A stretch of DNA of 55,525 nt from an uncultured Oscillospiraceae bacterium (GTDB taxonomy: Bacteria; Bacillota; Clostridia; Oscillospirales; Oscillospiraceae), in assembly GCA_944385795.1 (NCBI GenBank), contig CALWYP010000032.1:1-55525 (forward strand), given 5' to 3'. The notes below the pieces were generated by a model that did no database searches, had not been told where the DNA came from, and worked only from the letters and a program-made list of their open reading frames with translations. Position 1 is the stretch's first letter; every line of letters starts with the position of its first letter. Shown here in pieces: positions 1-7,562 of this stretch. A program made the translations under genes and the position numbers.

Positions 1-186
1 ATAGGCGAGTTCTTCTCCAACTTCTTCGGCGCGGCGGGAAGCACGCTGACCGTGTCCCTCTACGTCTACGCCAAGGAGCGCGCCGACTTCGACGAGGCCT
101 TCGCCGTCGCGGTCGTGCTGCTCGCCATCGCCTTCGTCATTAACCTCGCCGCCAAGCTGGCCGGCAGGAAGCTCAAGAAAAACTGA
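1..186 (+). CDS. pstA: PstA, phosphate ABC transporter permease (C-terminal end only)
   Basis: The window opens inside an open frame that reads to a TGA at 184-186. The 61 visible residues have a loop resembling the conserved end of PstA ([14 protein letters not shown]) and a last hydrophobic helix ([20 protein letters not shown]) ending in a basic tail. PstA is one of the two membrane subunits of the high-affinity phosphate importer. pstB follows after 20 bp and phoU after that, the standard pstSCAB-phoU order. The start and most of the protein lie outside the window, so the call rests on the tail and on context. Confidence 0.88.
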   Translation: MGEFFSNFFGAAGSTLTVSLYVYAKERADFDEAFAVAVVLLAIAFVINLAAKLAGRKLKKN

Positions 187-206
187 GTGCAGGGAGAATA
201 GAAGTT

Positions 207-1004
207 ATGAGCGAGATCGTGAACAATAACCCCAACGGCGCCGGGAACGAGCGCACCATAATATCCGCAAGCCATCTCAACCTCTACTACGGCGACAACC
301 ACGCCCTCAAGGACATCAACATCGAGATACCCGCCAACCGCATAACCGCCCTCATAGGCCCCTCCGGCTGCGGCAAGAGCACCTTCCTCAAGACCCTCAA
401 CCGCATGAACGACCTCATAGACAGCGTCAGGATAGACGGCGAGGTGGTCTATAACGGCGAGAACATCTACGGCAAGGACGTAGACGTCACCCGCCTGCGC
501 AAGCAGATAGGCATGGTCTTCCAGAAGGCCAACCCCTTCCCGATGAGCATCTACGACAACATCGCCTACGGCCCGCGCACCCACGGCATACGCGGCAAGG
601 CGAGGCTCGACAACATAGTGGAGCGCTCGCTGCGCGACGCGGCGATCTGGGACGAGGTCAAGGACAGGCTCAACAAGAGCGCGCTCGGCCTCTCCGGCGG
701 ACAGCAGCAGCGGCTTTGCATAGCCCGCGCCCTCGCCGTCGAGCCCGATATCCTGCTCATGGACGAGAGCACCAGCGCCCTCGACCCCATCTCCACCGGC
801 AAGATAGAAGACCTTGCCATGGAGCTCAAAAACCGCTATACTGTCATCATGGTCACGCACAACATGCAGCAGGCCGTGCGCGTCAGCGACAAGACGGCCT
901 TCTTCCTGCTCGGCGAGCTTGTCGAGTACGGCGACACCGAAAGGATTTTCTCACACCCGCAGGACAAGCGGACGGAGGACTACATTACCGGGAGGTTCGG
1001 CTGA
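207..1004 (+). CDS. pstB: PstB, phosphate ABC transporter ATP-binding protein
   Basis: A 265-residue ABC ATPase that powers phosphate import through PstC/PstA at the cytoplasmic membrane. It has Walker [10 protein letters not shown] near residue 50, the PstB-typical [11 protein letters not shown] that follows it, the Q-loop segment [17 protein letters not shown], signature LSGGQQQRL, Walker [14 protein letters not shown] and the switch histidine in MVTHNMQQA. Length is normal. The Walker B proline usual in PstB (DEPTSALD) is serine here, a mild deviation. The ATG has a GGGAGA-type SD about 10 bp upstream. phoU begins 1 bp after the stop, so the two are almost certainly co-translated. Expression is expected to depend on the PhoP/R pair just downstream. 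Confidence 0.97.
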   Translation: MSEIVNNNPNGAGNERTIISASHLNLYYGDNHALKDINIEIPANRITALIGPSGCGKSTFLKTLNRMNDLIDSVRIDGEVVYNGENIYGKDVDVTRLRKQIGMVFQKANPFPMSIYDNIAYGPRTHGIRGKARLDNIVERSLRDAAIWDEVKDRLNKSALGLSGGQQQRLCIARALAVEPDILLMDESTSALDPISTGKIEDLAMELKNRYTVIMVTHNMQQAVRVSDKTAFFLLGELVEYGDTERIFSHPQDKRTEDYITGRFG

Positions 1005-1005
1005 T

Positions 1006-1659
1006 ATGCGCATTAAATTTGACGAGCAGCTTGCCCAGCTCAACCACGAACTCATCGCCATGGGCGCCCTCTGCGAGGAGGCCATCGCCACCACCAGCCG
1101 CGCCGTCATGGACAACGACCGGAACCTGAACGCCCGCGTGCGCGAGCTCGAGAACCAGATAGACCAGAAGGAGCGCGAGATAGAGACGCTCTGCCTCAAG
1201 CTCCTCTTGCAGCAGCAGCCCGTGGCGGGCGACCTGCGCCTCATCTCCGCCGCGCTCAAGATGATAACGGACATGGAGCGCATCGGCGACCAGGCCCTGG
1301 ACATCTCCGACACCGCCGGCTTCATGGGCCCGCTCGCCCCGGAGGACGCCGGCCTGCTCGGCGACCTCGCGCGCTGCGTCGTCGGCATGGTGACCGACAG
1401 CGTGGACGCCTTCGTGCGCCAGGACCGGGCCTTCGCGCTGGCCGTCATCCGCCGCGACGACGAGGCCGACGCCCTCTTCGACCAGATCAAGCAGGGCATC
1501 ATCAACCGCCTCGCCAACAGCCGGGGCGAGGGCGAGTACGCGCTCGACCTGCTGATGATAGCCAAGTACCTCGAGCGCATAGGCGACCACGCCACCAACA
1601 TAGCCGAGTGGGTCGAGTTCGCCGGGACGGGCCTGTATAAGGGCGGCGAGGTAATTTGA
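1006..1659 (+). CDS. phoU: PhoU, phosphate signalling/transport accessory protein
   Basis: A 217-residue, almost entirely helical protein made of two PhoU repeats. Each repeat carries the metal-binding E/D-x3-D-type motif: MERIGDQALDISD near residue 90 and LERIGDHATNIAEWV near residue 190. PhoU links the Pst transporter to the PhoR-type kinase and dampens phosphate import when phosphate is plentiful. The start is ATG 1006 because a GGAGG (991-995) lies 10 bp upstream and the pstB stop is 1 bp before. A longer frame from 814 is only the antiphase overlap with pstB. A GC stem-loop and the response regulator gene follow. Confidence 0.96.
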   Translation: MRIKFDEQLAQLNHELIAMGALCEEAIATTSRAVMDNDRNLNARVRELENQIDQKEREIETLCLKLLLQQQPVAGDLRLISAALKMITDMERIGDQALDISDTAGFMGPLAPEDAGLLGDLARCVVGMVTDSVDAFVRQDRAFALAVIRRDDEADALFDQIKQGIINRLANSRGEGEYALDLLMIAKYLERIGDHATNIAEWVEFAGTGLYKGGEVI

Positions 1660-1660
1660 G

Positions 1661-1677
1661 GGGCCGGCGGCCGGCCC
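1661..1677 (+). other. GC-rich stem-loop between phoU and phoB
   Basis: GGGCCGGC (1661-1668) can pair with GCCGGCCC (1670-1677) directly after the phoU stop. No T-run follows, so this is more likely an mRNA-processing or stability hairpin than a terminator. It may separate expression of the transporter genes from that of the regulators. Confidence 0.4.
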
Positions 1678-1719
1678 GTTCGTTAAGGCGATCAACTGCG
1701 TTAAAAGGGGAGTAATACA

Positions 1720-2400
1720 ATGATTTACTGCGTAGAGGACGACGCGGCCATCCGCGACATAGAGGTCTACGCCCTGCGCTCCACCGGCTTTGAGGCCGAG
1801 GGCCTGGGCTCGGGCGAGGAGCTTTTCGAGGCCATGAAGAAGCGCGTGCCGGAGCTCGTGATCCTCGACGTAATGCTGCCCGGGGAGGACGGGATTGAAA
1901 TACTCAAGAGGATACGCTTTTCCGCCCTGACCCGCGGCGTCCCCGTCATAATGGCCACGGCGCGCGGAGAGGAGTACGACAAGATAACCGGGCTGGACTC
2001 CGGCGCCGACGACTACCTTGTAAAGCCCTTCGGGATGATGGAAATGGTCTCGCGGGTGCGGGCCGTGCTGCGCCGCTCCGGCGGCGGGCCAGGGCGCGGC
2101 CCCGGCCGGCTCGAGCTGGGCCCCATCGCCCTCGACCCCGCCAGCCACACCGTCGCCGTCGGCGGCGAGGGCGTCACGCTCACGCTCAAGGAGTTCGAGC
2201 TCCTGCGCACGCTCATGGCGAAGCCCGGCGTGGTGTTCACGCGCGACAGGCTTTTAAGCGAGGTCTGGGGCACAGACTACGACGGCGAGACGCGCACGGT
2301 CGACGTCCACATCCGCACCCTGCGGCAGAAGCTGGGCGAGGCGGGCGCGCTCATAGGCACGGTGCGCGGCGTCGGCTACCGCATGGAGGCGCAGCCATGA
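1720..2400 (+). CDS. phoP: OmpR/PhoB-family response regulator (phosphate response)
   Basis: A 226-residue response regulator. The receiver domain (about 1-118) has the acidic pair EDD (6-8), the phospho-acceptor Asp50 in ILDVMLPGEDG and the switch lysine in LVKPF. The C-terminal winged-helix DNA-binding domain (about 130-225) ends in the family hallmark RTVDVHIRTLRQKL and GVGYRM. It should activate pst genes when phosphorylated by the adjacent kinase, with which it overlaps by ATGA. A GGGGAG SD sits upstream of the ATG. The symbol phoP (phoB in proteobacterial naming) follows from the adjacency to pstB-phoU. The receptor domain alone would not distinguish it from other OmpR-type regulators. 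Confidence 0.93.
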   Translation: MIYCVEDDAAIRDIEVYALRSTGFEAEGLGSGEELFEAMKKRVPELVILDVMLPGEDGIEILKRIRFSALTRGVPVIMATARGEEYDKITGLDSGADDYLVKPFGMMEMVSRVRAVLRRSGGGPGRGPGRLELGPIALDPASHTVAVGGEGVTLTLKEFELLRTLMAKPGVVFTRDRLLSEVWGTDYDGETRTVDVHIRTLRQKLGEAGALIGTVRGVGYRMEAQP

Positions 2401-4046
2401 CGAGAAGGATTTTCAGGAGCGTATTTTTGGCGAGCCTATTGGTCTTCCTGGCCGGGCTCGCCCTTGTCGTAGGCACGATGTACAACTATTTTTCCTCGCG
2501 CCAGACCAACCAGCTCGCGGTAGAGGCCCGCCTCGCCGCCCGCGGCGTGGAGAACGAGGGCCTTGAATACTTCGAGGGCCTGGACGACGGCGAAATCCGC
2601 CTCACCTGGATAGACGCCGGCGGCGAGGTCATCTACGATACGGACGCCGACGCGGGGACGATGGAGAACCACGCCGGGCGCGAGGAGTTCCGCGAGGCGC
2701 TGAGCGGCGGGGTCGGCACCGGCGAGCGCACGAGCGACACGCTCTCGGAGAAGACGGTGTATTACGCGATAAGGCTTTCGGACGGCACGGTCCTGCGCAC
2801 GGCCGAGTCACACTACACCCTGCCCACGCTGCTGCTCGGGATCATACAGCCCCTCGTACTCATACTCCTGTTCGCCCTGGGCCTCTCGTTCTGGCTGGCG
2901 GGCCGCCTGGCCCGGCGCATCGTAGGCCCGCTGAACGCGATAGACCTGGACAGGCCGCTGGAGAACGAGTCCTATGACGAGCTCAGCCCCCTGCTAACCC
3001 GGCTGGAGCGGCAGCAGCGGCAGATAAGCGCCCAGGTCGAGGAGCTCGCCCGCCGCAAGGAGGAGTTCTCCGCCATAACGGATTCTATGAGCGAGGGCCT
3101 CATCCTGCTCGGCCCCGATGGGAAGGTCGTGAGCATAAACCCCAGCGCCAAGGCCATCTTCGGCGTAAACGGCGAGAGCGAAGGCCGCGACGTGCTGACC
3201 GTGGACCGCAGCCCGGAGCTGCGCGAGCTGCTGGAAAAGGGCGGCGGGGAGCAGCGCGCCGAGCGCCATATAAACCGCGGCGAGCGCGAATACCTGCTCA
3301 CCGCCAGCCCGGTCGTGAGCGAGGGCGTAAAACGCGGCACCGTGCTGCTCGCCGTGGACGTGACGGAGAAGATGCGCGCCGAGCGCCTGAGGCGCGAGTT
3401 CACGGCAAACGTCTCCCACGAGCTCAAGACGCCGCTGCACTCCATCATGGGCGCGGCGGAGCTGCTCCAGGACGGGCTTGTAAGGCCGGAGGACCAGAAC
3501 CGCTTCCTCGGCCGCATCCGCTCCGAGGCCGCCCGCCTCGTCGGGCTGGTGCAGGACGTCATAAACCTCTCGCGCATAGACGAGGGCGAGGAGTTCCCGC
3601 GCGAGGACACGGACATGCTCGCGCTCGCCCGCGAAGCGGCCCGCGCGCTTGAGAGCGAGGCAGGGCGGCGCGGCGTCGGGCTCGAGGTCACGGGCGCGGG
3701 CGGGAGCGTGCGCGGCGTGCGCCAGCTCCTGTGGGAGATAGTCTGGAACCTCGCGGACAACGCCGTGAAATACTCGAAGCCGGGCGGCTCCGTCCGCATA
3801 GACGTCTCGCCCCTGGGCGGCGGGCATGTGCGCCTCACCGTCAGCGACAACGGCGTGGGCATTCCCAAGGACCAGCAGGAGCGCGTGTTCGAGCGCTTCT
3901 ACCGCGTGGACAAGAGCCACAGCCGCGAGACGGGCGGCACCGGCCTCGGCCTCTCCATAGTAAAGCACGCCGCGCAGTACCATAACGCCCAGGTCGCCCT
4001 GGACAGCGAGCCGGGCCGCGGCACGACGGTAAGCGTAACCTTCTGA
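2397..4046 (+). CDS. phoR: PhoR-type sensor histidine kinase
   Basis: A 549-residue membrane histidine kinase overlapping the regulator stop by 4 bp (ATGA). Order of parts: TM1 (about 8-28), an extracellular segment of about 115 residues, TM2 (about 145-168), a short HAMP-like linker, a PAS domain (about 220-320, SMSEGLILLGPDGKVVSIN), the dimerisation/phospho-acceptor box VSHELKTPLHSI with the His near residue 341, and HATPase_c with N-box NLADNAVKYSKPGG, G1 DNGVGIP and G2 GGTGLGLSIVK. This is the normal PhoR layout for Gram-positive bacteria, where signalling goes through the PAS/TM region and PhoU-PstSCAB. Nothing appears degraded. Confidence 0.95.
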   Translation: MTRRIFRSVFLASLLVFLAGLALVVGTMYNYFSSRQTNQLAVEARLAARGVENEGLEYFEGLDDGEIRLTWIDAGGEVIYDTDADAGTMENHAGREEFREALSGGVGTGERTSDTLSEKTVYYAIRLSDGTVLRTAESHYTLPTLLLGIIQPLVLILLFALGLSFWLAGRLARRIVGPLNAIDLDRPLENESYDELSPLLTRLERQQRQISAQVEELARRKEEFSAITDSMSEGLILLGPDGKVVSINPSAKAIFGVNGESEGRDVLTVDRSPELRELLEKGGGEQRAERHINRGEREYLLTASPVVSEGVKRGTVLLAVDVTEKMRAERLRREFTANVSHELKTPLHSIMGAAELLQDGLVRPEDQNRFLGRIRSEAARLVGLVQDVINLSRIDEGEEFPREDTDMLALAREAARALESEAGRRGVGLEVTGAGGSVRGVRQLLWEIVWNLADNAVKYSKPGGSVRIDVSPLGGGHVRLTVSDNGVGIPKDQQERVFERFYRVDKSHSRETGGTGLGLSIVKHAAQYHNAQVALDSEPGRGTTVSVTF

Positions 4047-4054
4047 GCGCCCGG

Positions 4055-4099
4055 GCCCGTTCCCAGGGGCCGCGGCCCCTGGGAACGGGCAAAAAAAAA
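4055..4099. repeat. Near-perfect 36-bp palindrome followed by A9
   Basis: Arms of 17 bp at 4055-4071 and 4074-4090 around a 2-bp centre, followed on the plus strand by nine A (4091-4099). It lies right after phoR. Because the homopolymer is A on the coding strand, it is not a classical terminator for phoR. On the minus strand a T9 run precedes the hairpin, downstream of the candidate ncRNA 3' end. Confidence 0.7.
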
Positions 4100-4133
4100 T
4101 AAGCCGCGCGCCGCGCAGCCGGAAAAGGGCATA

Positions 4134-4690
4134 AAAAAACATCTGACCCTCACTTTTAGTCGATCCCGTCGTCTTCGGCCTGGACCCTTACTATGCGGAC
4201 CATACATATCCGTATCGTTAAGGTGTATAAATTTGCCTTTGACGTCCTCTTTTCAGCCTCGCCCTTAAAACCTTTACGGATAAACCAGCTCTGACCTGCC
4301 TATCCATGCTTTCCGGTTCTTGCTGGAACCGTGTAAAACTTTTAAGATTTGGCTTACCGAGAGTTCACCGGGACGACCGTGAGGGTCAGATGCGGTGATT
4401 CTTGGTATCTAACATCAATTTAACCTCTCTTTCTGCTGATTTCGGTTTGCCGTGAGAACTGTGCCTGCGCCGGAATTTACATATCCTGAGTCCCAACTTG
4501 GATGCAGCCCAATTACCGTCTTTTCTCGACTTACTTGCTTTTCATAGCCTGTGCTCTCTACAATGGCTGCTCAAAAACTGTCTTCCGCGCTTCACTGTAA
4601 TTCGGCGGGTTTCCGATACCCGTAACCTCCGGCTTACGGAAGTTACTTAAAGGCGTTGGCTTTGTTTTGCCTTCGTCTTTATCTCTCTGG
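4134..4690 (-). ncRNA. Candidate large structured non-coding RNA (about 550 nt)
   Basis: No frame in this roughly 550-bp block looks protein-coding: stops interrupt every frame and the base composition is visibly AT-richer than the flanking genes. On the minus strand a good sigma-A promoter (4695-4723) points into it. The far end carries a 14-bp long-range inverted repeat, 4379-4392 with 4140-4153, immediately followed on the minus strand by seven T (4134-4140). That is the signature of an RNA closed by a long stem that doubles as an intrinsic terminator. Local hairpins include CCGTAA/TTACGG (4620-4625/4634-4639) and GGTTC/GAACC (4315-4319/4326-4330). The landmark boxes of RNase P RNA, tmRNA, 6S RNA and group II domain V were looked for and not seen. 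The size fits large RNA classes such as OLE or ROOL, but I cannot assign one. A decayed mobile element is the main alternative. Confidence 0.6.
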
Positions 4691-4694
4691 TCAT

Positions 4695-4723
4695 AATATA
4701 CCACTAATCAGGGGAAATGTCAA
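4695..4723 (-). promoter_or_regulatory. Sigma-A promoter for the candidate ncRNA
   Basis: Read on the minus strand: -35 TTGACA (4718-4723), exactly 17 bp, then -10 TATATT (4695-4700). The predicted transcription start is near 4688, and transcription runs away from the C39/SH3 gene into the gene-free block. Confidence 0.8.
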
Positions 4724-4839
4724 TATAAAATGTACTCGTTTCACAGTTTTGGCGAACTTAACGAAAAATTAACGCGCGCGCATTTTACACTTGCGCTTTT
4801 GCGGCATACTGTGATAAAATAAATAACTGGCGGGGCAAG

Positions 4840-4882
4840 GCCCCGGAAACCGGCCCTGGACGACAGCGTCCGGGGCTTTTTT
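4840..4882 (+). terminator. Intrinsic terminator-like hairpin upstream of 4957 gene
   Basis: GCCCCGG (4840-4846) pairs with CCGGGGC (4870-4876), followed by six T (4877-4882). No plus-strand gene lies immediately upstream, so it may insulate the downstream promoter from phoR read-through. Confidence 0.65.
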
Positions 4883-4889
4883 CGTATAC

Positions 4890-4918
4890 TTGACATCTAC
4901 AGCCACGATGGTTATAAT
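4890..4918 (+). promoter_or_regulatory. Consensus sigma-A promoter for the C39/SH3 gene
   Basis: -35 TTGACA (4890-4895), 17-bp spacer, -10 TATAAT (4913-4918): a full match to the housekeeping consensus. It starts just after the terminator-like hairpin and 39 bp before the TTG start of the next gene, so that gene is probably monocistronic and strongly transcribed. Confidence 0.88.
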
Positions 4919-4956
4919 CCGTATTACATAGATTAGTACAGTCAGGAGGCGGGGTT

Positions 4957-6225
4957 TTGGCGCCCTACGATTATTACGACGGTTATTACCCGCCGCGGCG
5001 CCGGCGCAGGCGCAGGCCGAGGGCGGGGCTTATCATCTTCGCGCTGATACTCGTACTCGCCCTGGTGTTCGTGTGGCGCTTCACCGAGGGCTTCACGAGC
5101 TTTGCCGGGCCGGAGCTGAAGAACGTGCGCGCGGAGCTCAGCTATTCCCTGGAGACGCTCGCAGGGGAGATACGCCCGGAGATGCGCGTGGACGAGTGCG
5201 GCGTGAGCTATCTGGCGGAGCTCGACAGCCTGGCCGCGGAGGAGCCGGATATGGCCGAAAGGCTGAACTTCATAGCCGACCATCTGGAGATCTATACGGA
5301 GGACGCGGTGAAGACCGCGCTCGCCGGGGAGGAGAAGCTGGACTTCGCGCTGCTCATGCCCTTCAGGGGCGTGGACGCGGGCGGCGAGAACGCCGTAATA
5401 ACGGTGGAGGACGGGGAGATACCCTATCTCATACAGTACGACACGCGCTGGGCCTATCACGGCTACGGCAGTTCCGTCATGGGCGTCACGGGCTGCGGCC
5501 CGACCTGCCTCTCGATGGCGGCCATAGGCCTGACGGGCGACGCCTCGCTCACGCCGGCGCGCGTGGCCGGATACGCGGAGTCGGCGGGACACTATGTGCC
5601 CGGCGCGGGCACGGCCTGGACGCTCTTTACCACGGGCGCCGCGGACATGGGCCTGCGCGGCGAGGCCATCGCGGCGGACGAGGAGGACATGAAGGCCCGG
5701 CTGGACTCCGGCCAGGTCCTCGCCGCGAGTATGCTCCCGGGCGACTTCACCACGACGGGCCATTTCATACTCATAGTGGGCCACGGCATGTTCGGCTTCA
5801 GCGTCTACGACCCGAACAGCGTGGAGCTCAGCCGAAAGGCCTGGAGCTTTGAGAAATTGCAGCCCCAGATCGCCCAGCTCTGGGCGCTCAGCGCCGCGCC
5901 GGAGTCCCAGGGCCAGGCCCAGGCCGGCAGCCGCTGGTACGCGGAGTGCGAGGAGTTCATAACCCTGCGCGCCGGCCCAGACGTGAACGAGGCCGCCGTC
6001 GCCACCATACCCGCCGGGGGCGAGATGATTTACATAGGCCCCGCCGGCGACTTCGCCTGCGTCGAGTATAACGGCCAGCGCGGCTACGTCCTCGCCAGCT
6101 ATATCCGGCCCGTGGAGGCGGAGGGGCCCCCGGCCGGGCCTGAAGCGCAGGAGACGGGGGACGGCGGAGGGCTCGGCTCCATAGTAGAGGGCGTAAAGGA
6201 CTGGCTCTCGGAGCGGCTGGGCTGA
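4957..6225 (+). CDS. Membrane-anchored C39-like peptidase with C-terminal SH3 domain
   Basis: A 422-residue protein starting at TTG 4957, chosen for the AGGAGG at 4944-4949. After a Tyr/Arg-rich cytoplasmic tail comes one transmembrane helix (about 25-48), then an extracellular region. Residues about 150-310 form a C39-like (peptidase_C39_2) papain-fold domain with the nucleophile segment TGCGPTCLSMA, histidine in TGHFILIVG and the DPNS turn. Residues about 325-390 are a bacterial SH3 domain (ITLRAGPDVNEAAVATIP ... GYVLASYIRP), which usually binds peptidoglycan. It is probably a cell-wall-facing thiol peptidase or amidase. It is not part of an exporter, unlike the C39 domain of the ABC protein at 31248. 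Flanking terminators suggest a single-gene unit. Confidence 0.85.
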   Translation: MAPYDYYDGYYPPRRRRRRRPRAGLIIFALILVLALVFVWRFTEGFTSFAGPELKNVRAELSYSLETLAGEIRPEMRVDECGVSYLAELDSLAAEEPDMAERLNFIADHLEIYTEDAVKTALAGEEKLDFALLMPFRGVDAGGENAVITVEDGEIPYLIQYDTRWAYHGYGSSVMGVTGCGPTCLSMAAIGLTGDASLTPARVAGYAESAGHYVPGAGTAWTLFTTGAADMGLRGEAIAADEEDMKARLDSGQVLAASMLPGDFTTTGHFILIVGHGMFGFSVYDPNSVELSRKAWSFEKLQPQIAQLWALSAAPESQGQAQAGSRWYAECEEFITLRAGPDVNEAAVATIPAGGEMIYIGPAGDFACVEYNGQRGYVLASYIRPVEAEGPPAGPEAQETGDGGGLGSIVEGVKDWLSERLG

Positions 6226-6247
6226 GCCGCCCATTTGAATAAAAATT

Positions 6248-6307
6248 GCCGGGAAAGGCGTTTTGCCTTTCCCGGCGTCTTCCGCCGCCCGGCCGGGCGG
6301 CTTTTTT
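6248..6307. terminator. Two back-to-back intrinsic terminators between convergent genes
   Basis: Hairpin 1: 12-bp stem 6248-6259/6265-6276, followed on the minus strand by a T-rich tail, terminates the MFS operon. Hairpin 2: GCCGCCC/GGGCGGC (6284-6301) followed on the plus strand by six T (6302-6307), terminates the C39/SH3 gene. Confidence 0.85.
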
Positions 6308-6311
6308 ACGC

Positions 6312-7559
6312 TTATTTTGCCCTGCGGCGGGCCCTGGCCTTGTCGTTGAAGCAGACGACGCTCATGACGCAGGAGATCGCGCACACGGCGATGGACAGCA
6401 GGAAGGAGATGTTGTAGCCCGCGGCGGGGGAGGAGGCGCCGTCGATGACGATGCCGACCAGGGCGGAGGCTACGAGCATACCCATGTCCATGAGGAAGTA
6501 GAACGCGGCGTTCGCCTGGCCGTTGCGGCCCTTGGGCGAGTCGCCCACGGCGACCGCGTTGAGCGAGGGCATAATCGTGGCGAGGCCTATGCCGTAGAAC
6601 ACGCCGGAGGCCAGGAACAGGACGTAGCTGTCCTTGGAGAAGTAGGCGAGCAGCACAAGCGAGATTATGTGGCACAGGTGGCCGGGGACGAGTATGACCG
6701 GCGCGCTCACGGTGTCGGAGAAGCGGCCGAAGAGCAGCCTGACCACGAGCACGGTGATGGACGAGACGGTGAAGTAATAGCCGATGCGGCTGTTGTCCAT
6801 CAGCAGGATCTCGCGCGCGTAAACGGCGAGGAAGATGAGGATGATGCCCGTGGAGAAGAAGTAGAGCACATAGTTGAAGGAGGCGGCGAGCGCCTTTTTC
6901 TCTATGAGCTTCCAGATGCCGCGGTACTCGGCCTCGGGCTTGCCCTCCTCGGGCTGCTGCCTCTCGGCCAGCTTCTGGCGGTAATCGTCGTCGCTCTCGT
7001 ACTTGACGCCGAAGGCGGACACGCCGGCCATCAGGTAGGCGACGGCGCAGATGGTGAACATCATCACATAGTTGCCGGTGGCGGTTATGGCTATGCCGAG
7101 CACGGGGCCGAGCGCCTTGGGCAGGGTCTGGCTCATGTTGTAGAGGCCCATGCCCTCGCCGAGGCGGGAGGTGGGGATGATGTCGGAAACCACGGAGGCC
7201 GCGGCGACAGAGACGAGGCCCTTGGCGCAGCCCTGGATAAGGCGGGCGGCGAGGGCGACGGAGCGGTAGGGCACCTGCGCCATGACGAAGGTCGGGATTG
7301 CGAACACGACGGTGGCGATGACGTAGCACCTCCTGCGCCCGAACTTGTCCACGATGCGGCCGCTGAAGAAGGCCATGATTATGCTGCCCGCGTTGAAGAA
7401 GGAGGTGAGATAGCCGCCCATCTGGTTGGAATCCCATGTGTCGCTCGCGTAGAGCGAGAGCGTGCTGTCCAGCATGCTCATGCACATGCTGGTACACATG
7501 GCGGCCAGCATAATCAGTATGAAGTATTTAGACCAGATCTTATCTTTGACTTTGCTCAT
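6312..7559 (-). CDS. MFS transporter
   Basis: A 415-residue major-facilitator protein with about twelve hydrophobic helices and a charged central loop (about 185-215, KLAERQQPEEGKPEAEY). The MFS signature between helices 2 and 3 reads GRIVDKFGRRRCYV, and a second-half counterpart is GRFSDTVSAP. Substrate cannot be read from sequence. It is the last gene of operon A (MBL-CocE hydrolase, ACP, two acyl kinases, phosphotransacylase) and starts 3 bp after the upstream kinase stop behind a GGAG SD, so it is likely to move the substrate or the carboxylate end product of that pathway. A strong terminator follows. Confidence 0.9.
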   Translation of the reverse strand: MSKVKDKIWSKYFILIMLAAMCTSMCMSMLDSTLSLYASDTWDSNQMGGYLTSFFNAGSIIMAFFSGRIVDKFGRRRCYVIATVVFAIPTFVMAQVPYRSVALAARLIQGCAKGLVSVAAASVVSDIIPTSRLGEGMGLYNMSQTLPKALGPVLGIAITATGNYVMMFTICAVAYLMAGVSAFGVKYESDDDYRQKLAERQQPEEGKPEAEYRGIWKLIEKKALAASFNYVLYFFSTGIILIFLAVYAREILLMDNSRIGYYFTVSSITVLVVRLLFGRFSDTVSAPVILVPGHLCHIISLVLLAYFSKDSYVLFLASGVFYGIGLATIMPSLNAVAVGDSPKGRNGQANAAFYFLMDMGMLVASALVGIVIDGASSPAAGYNISFLLSIAVCAISCVMSVVCFNDKARARRRAK

Positions 7560-7562
7560 CCG

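Noticed and set aside
66..860. Long minus-strand frame opposite pstB, and many similar long frames throughout
   Set aside because: Mirror frames of high-GC coding sequence: compositionally odd (runs of Ala/Gly/Val or Arg/Pro), no SD, no recognisable domain, and opposite clearly identified genes.
4134..4723. Group II intron, IS remnant, RNase P RNA, tmRNA or 6S RNA
   Set aside because: No recognisable domain V, reverse transcriptase or transposase fragment, terminal inverted repeat with target duplication, or conserved boxes of those RNAs were found by eye. The mobile-remnant idea stays as an alternative only.
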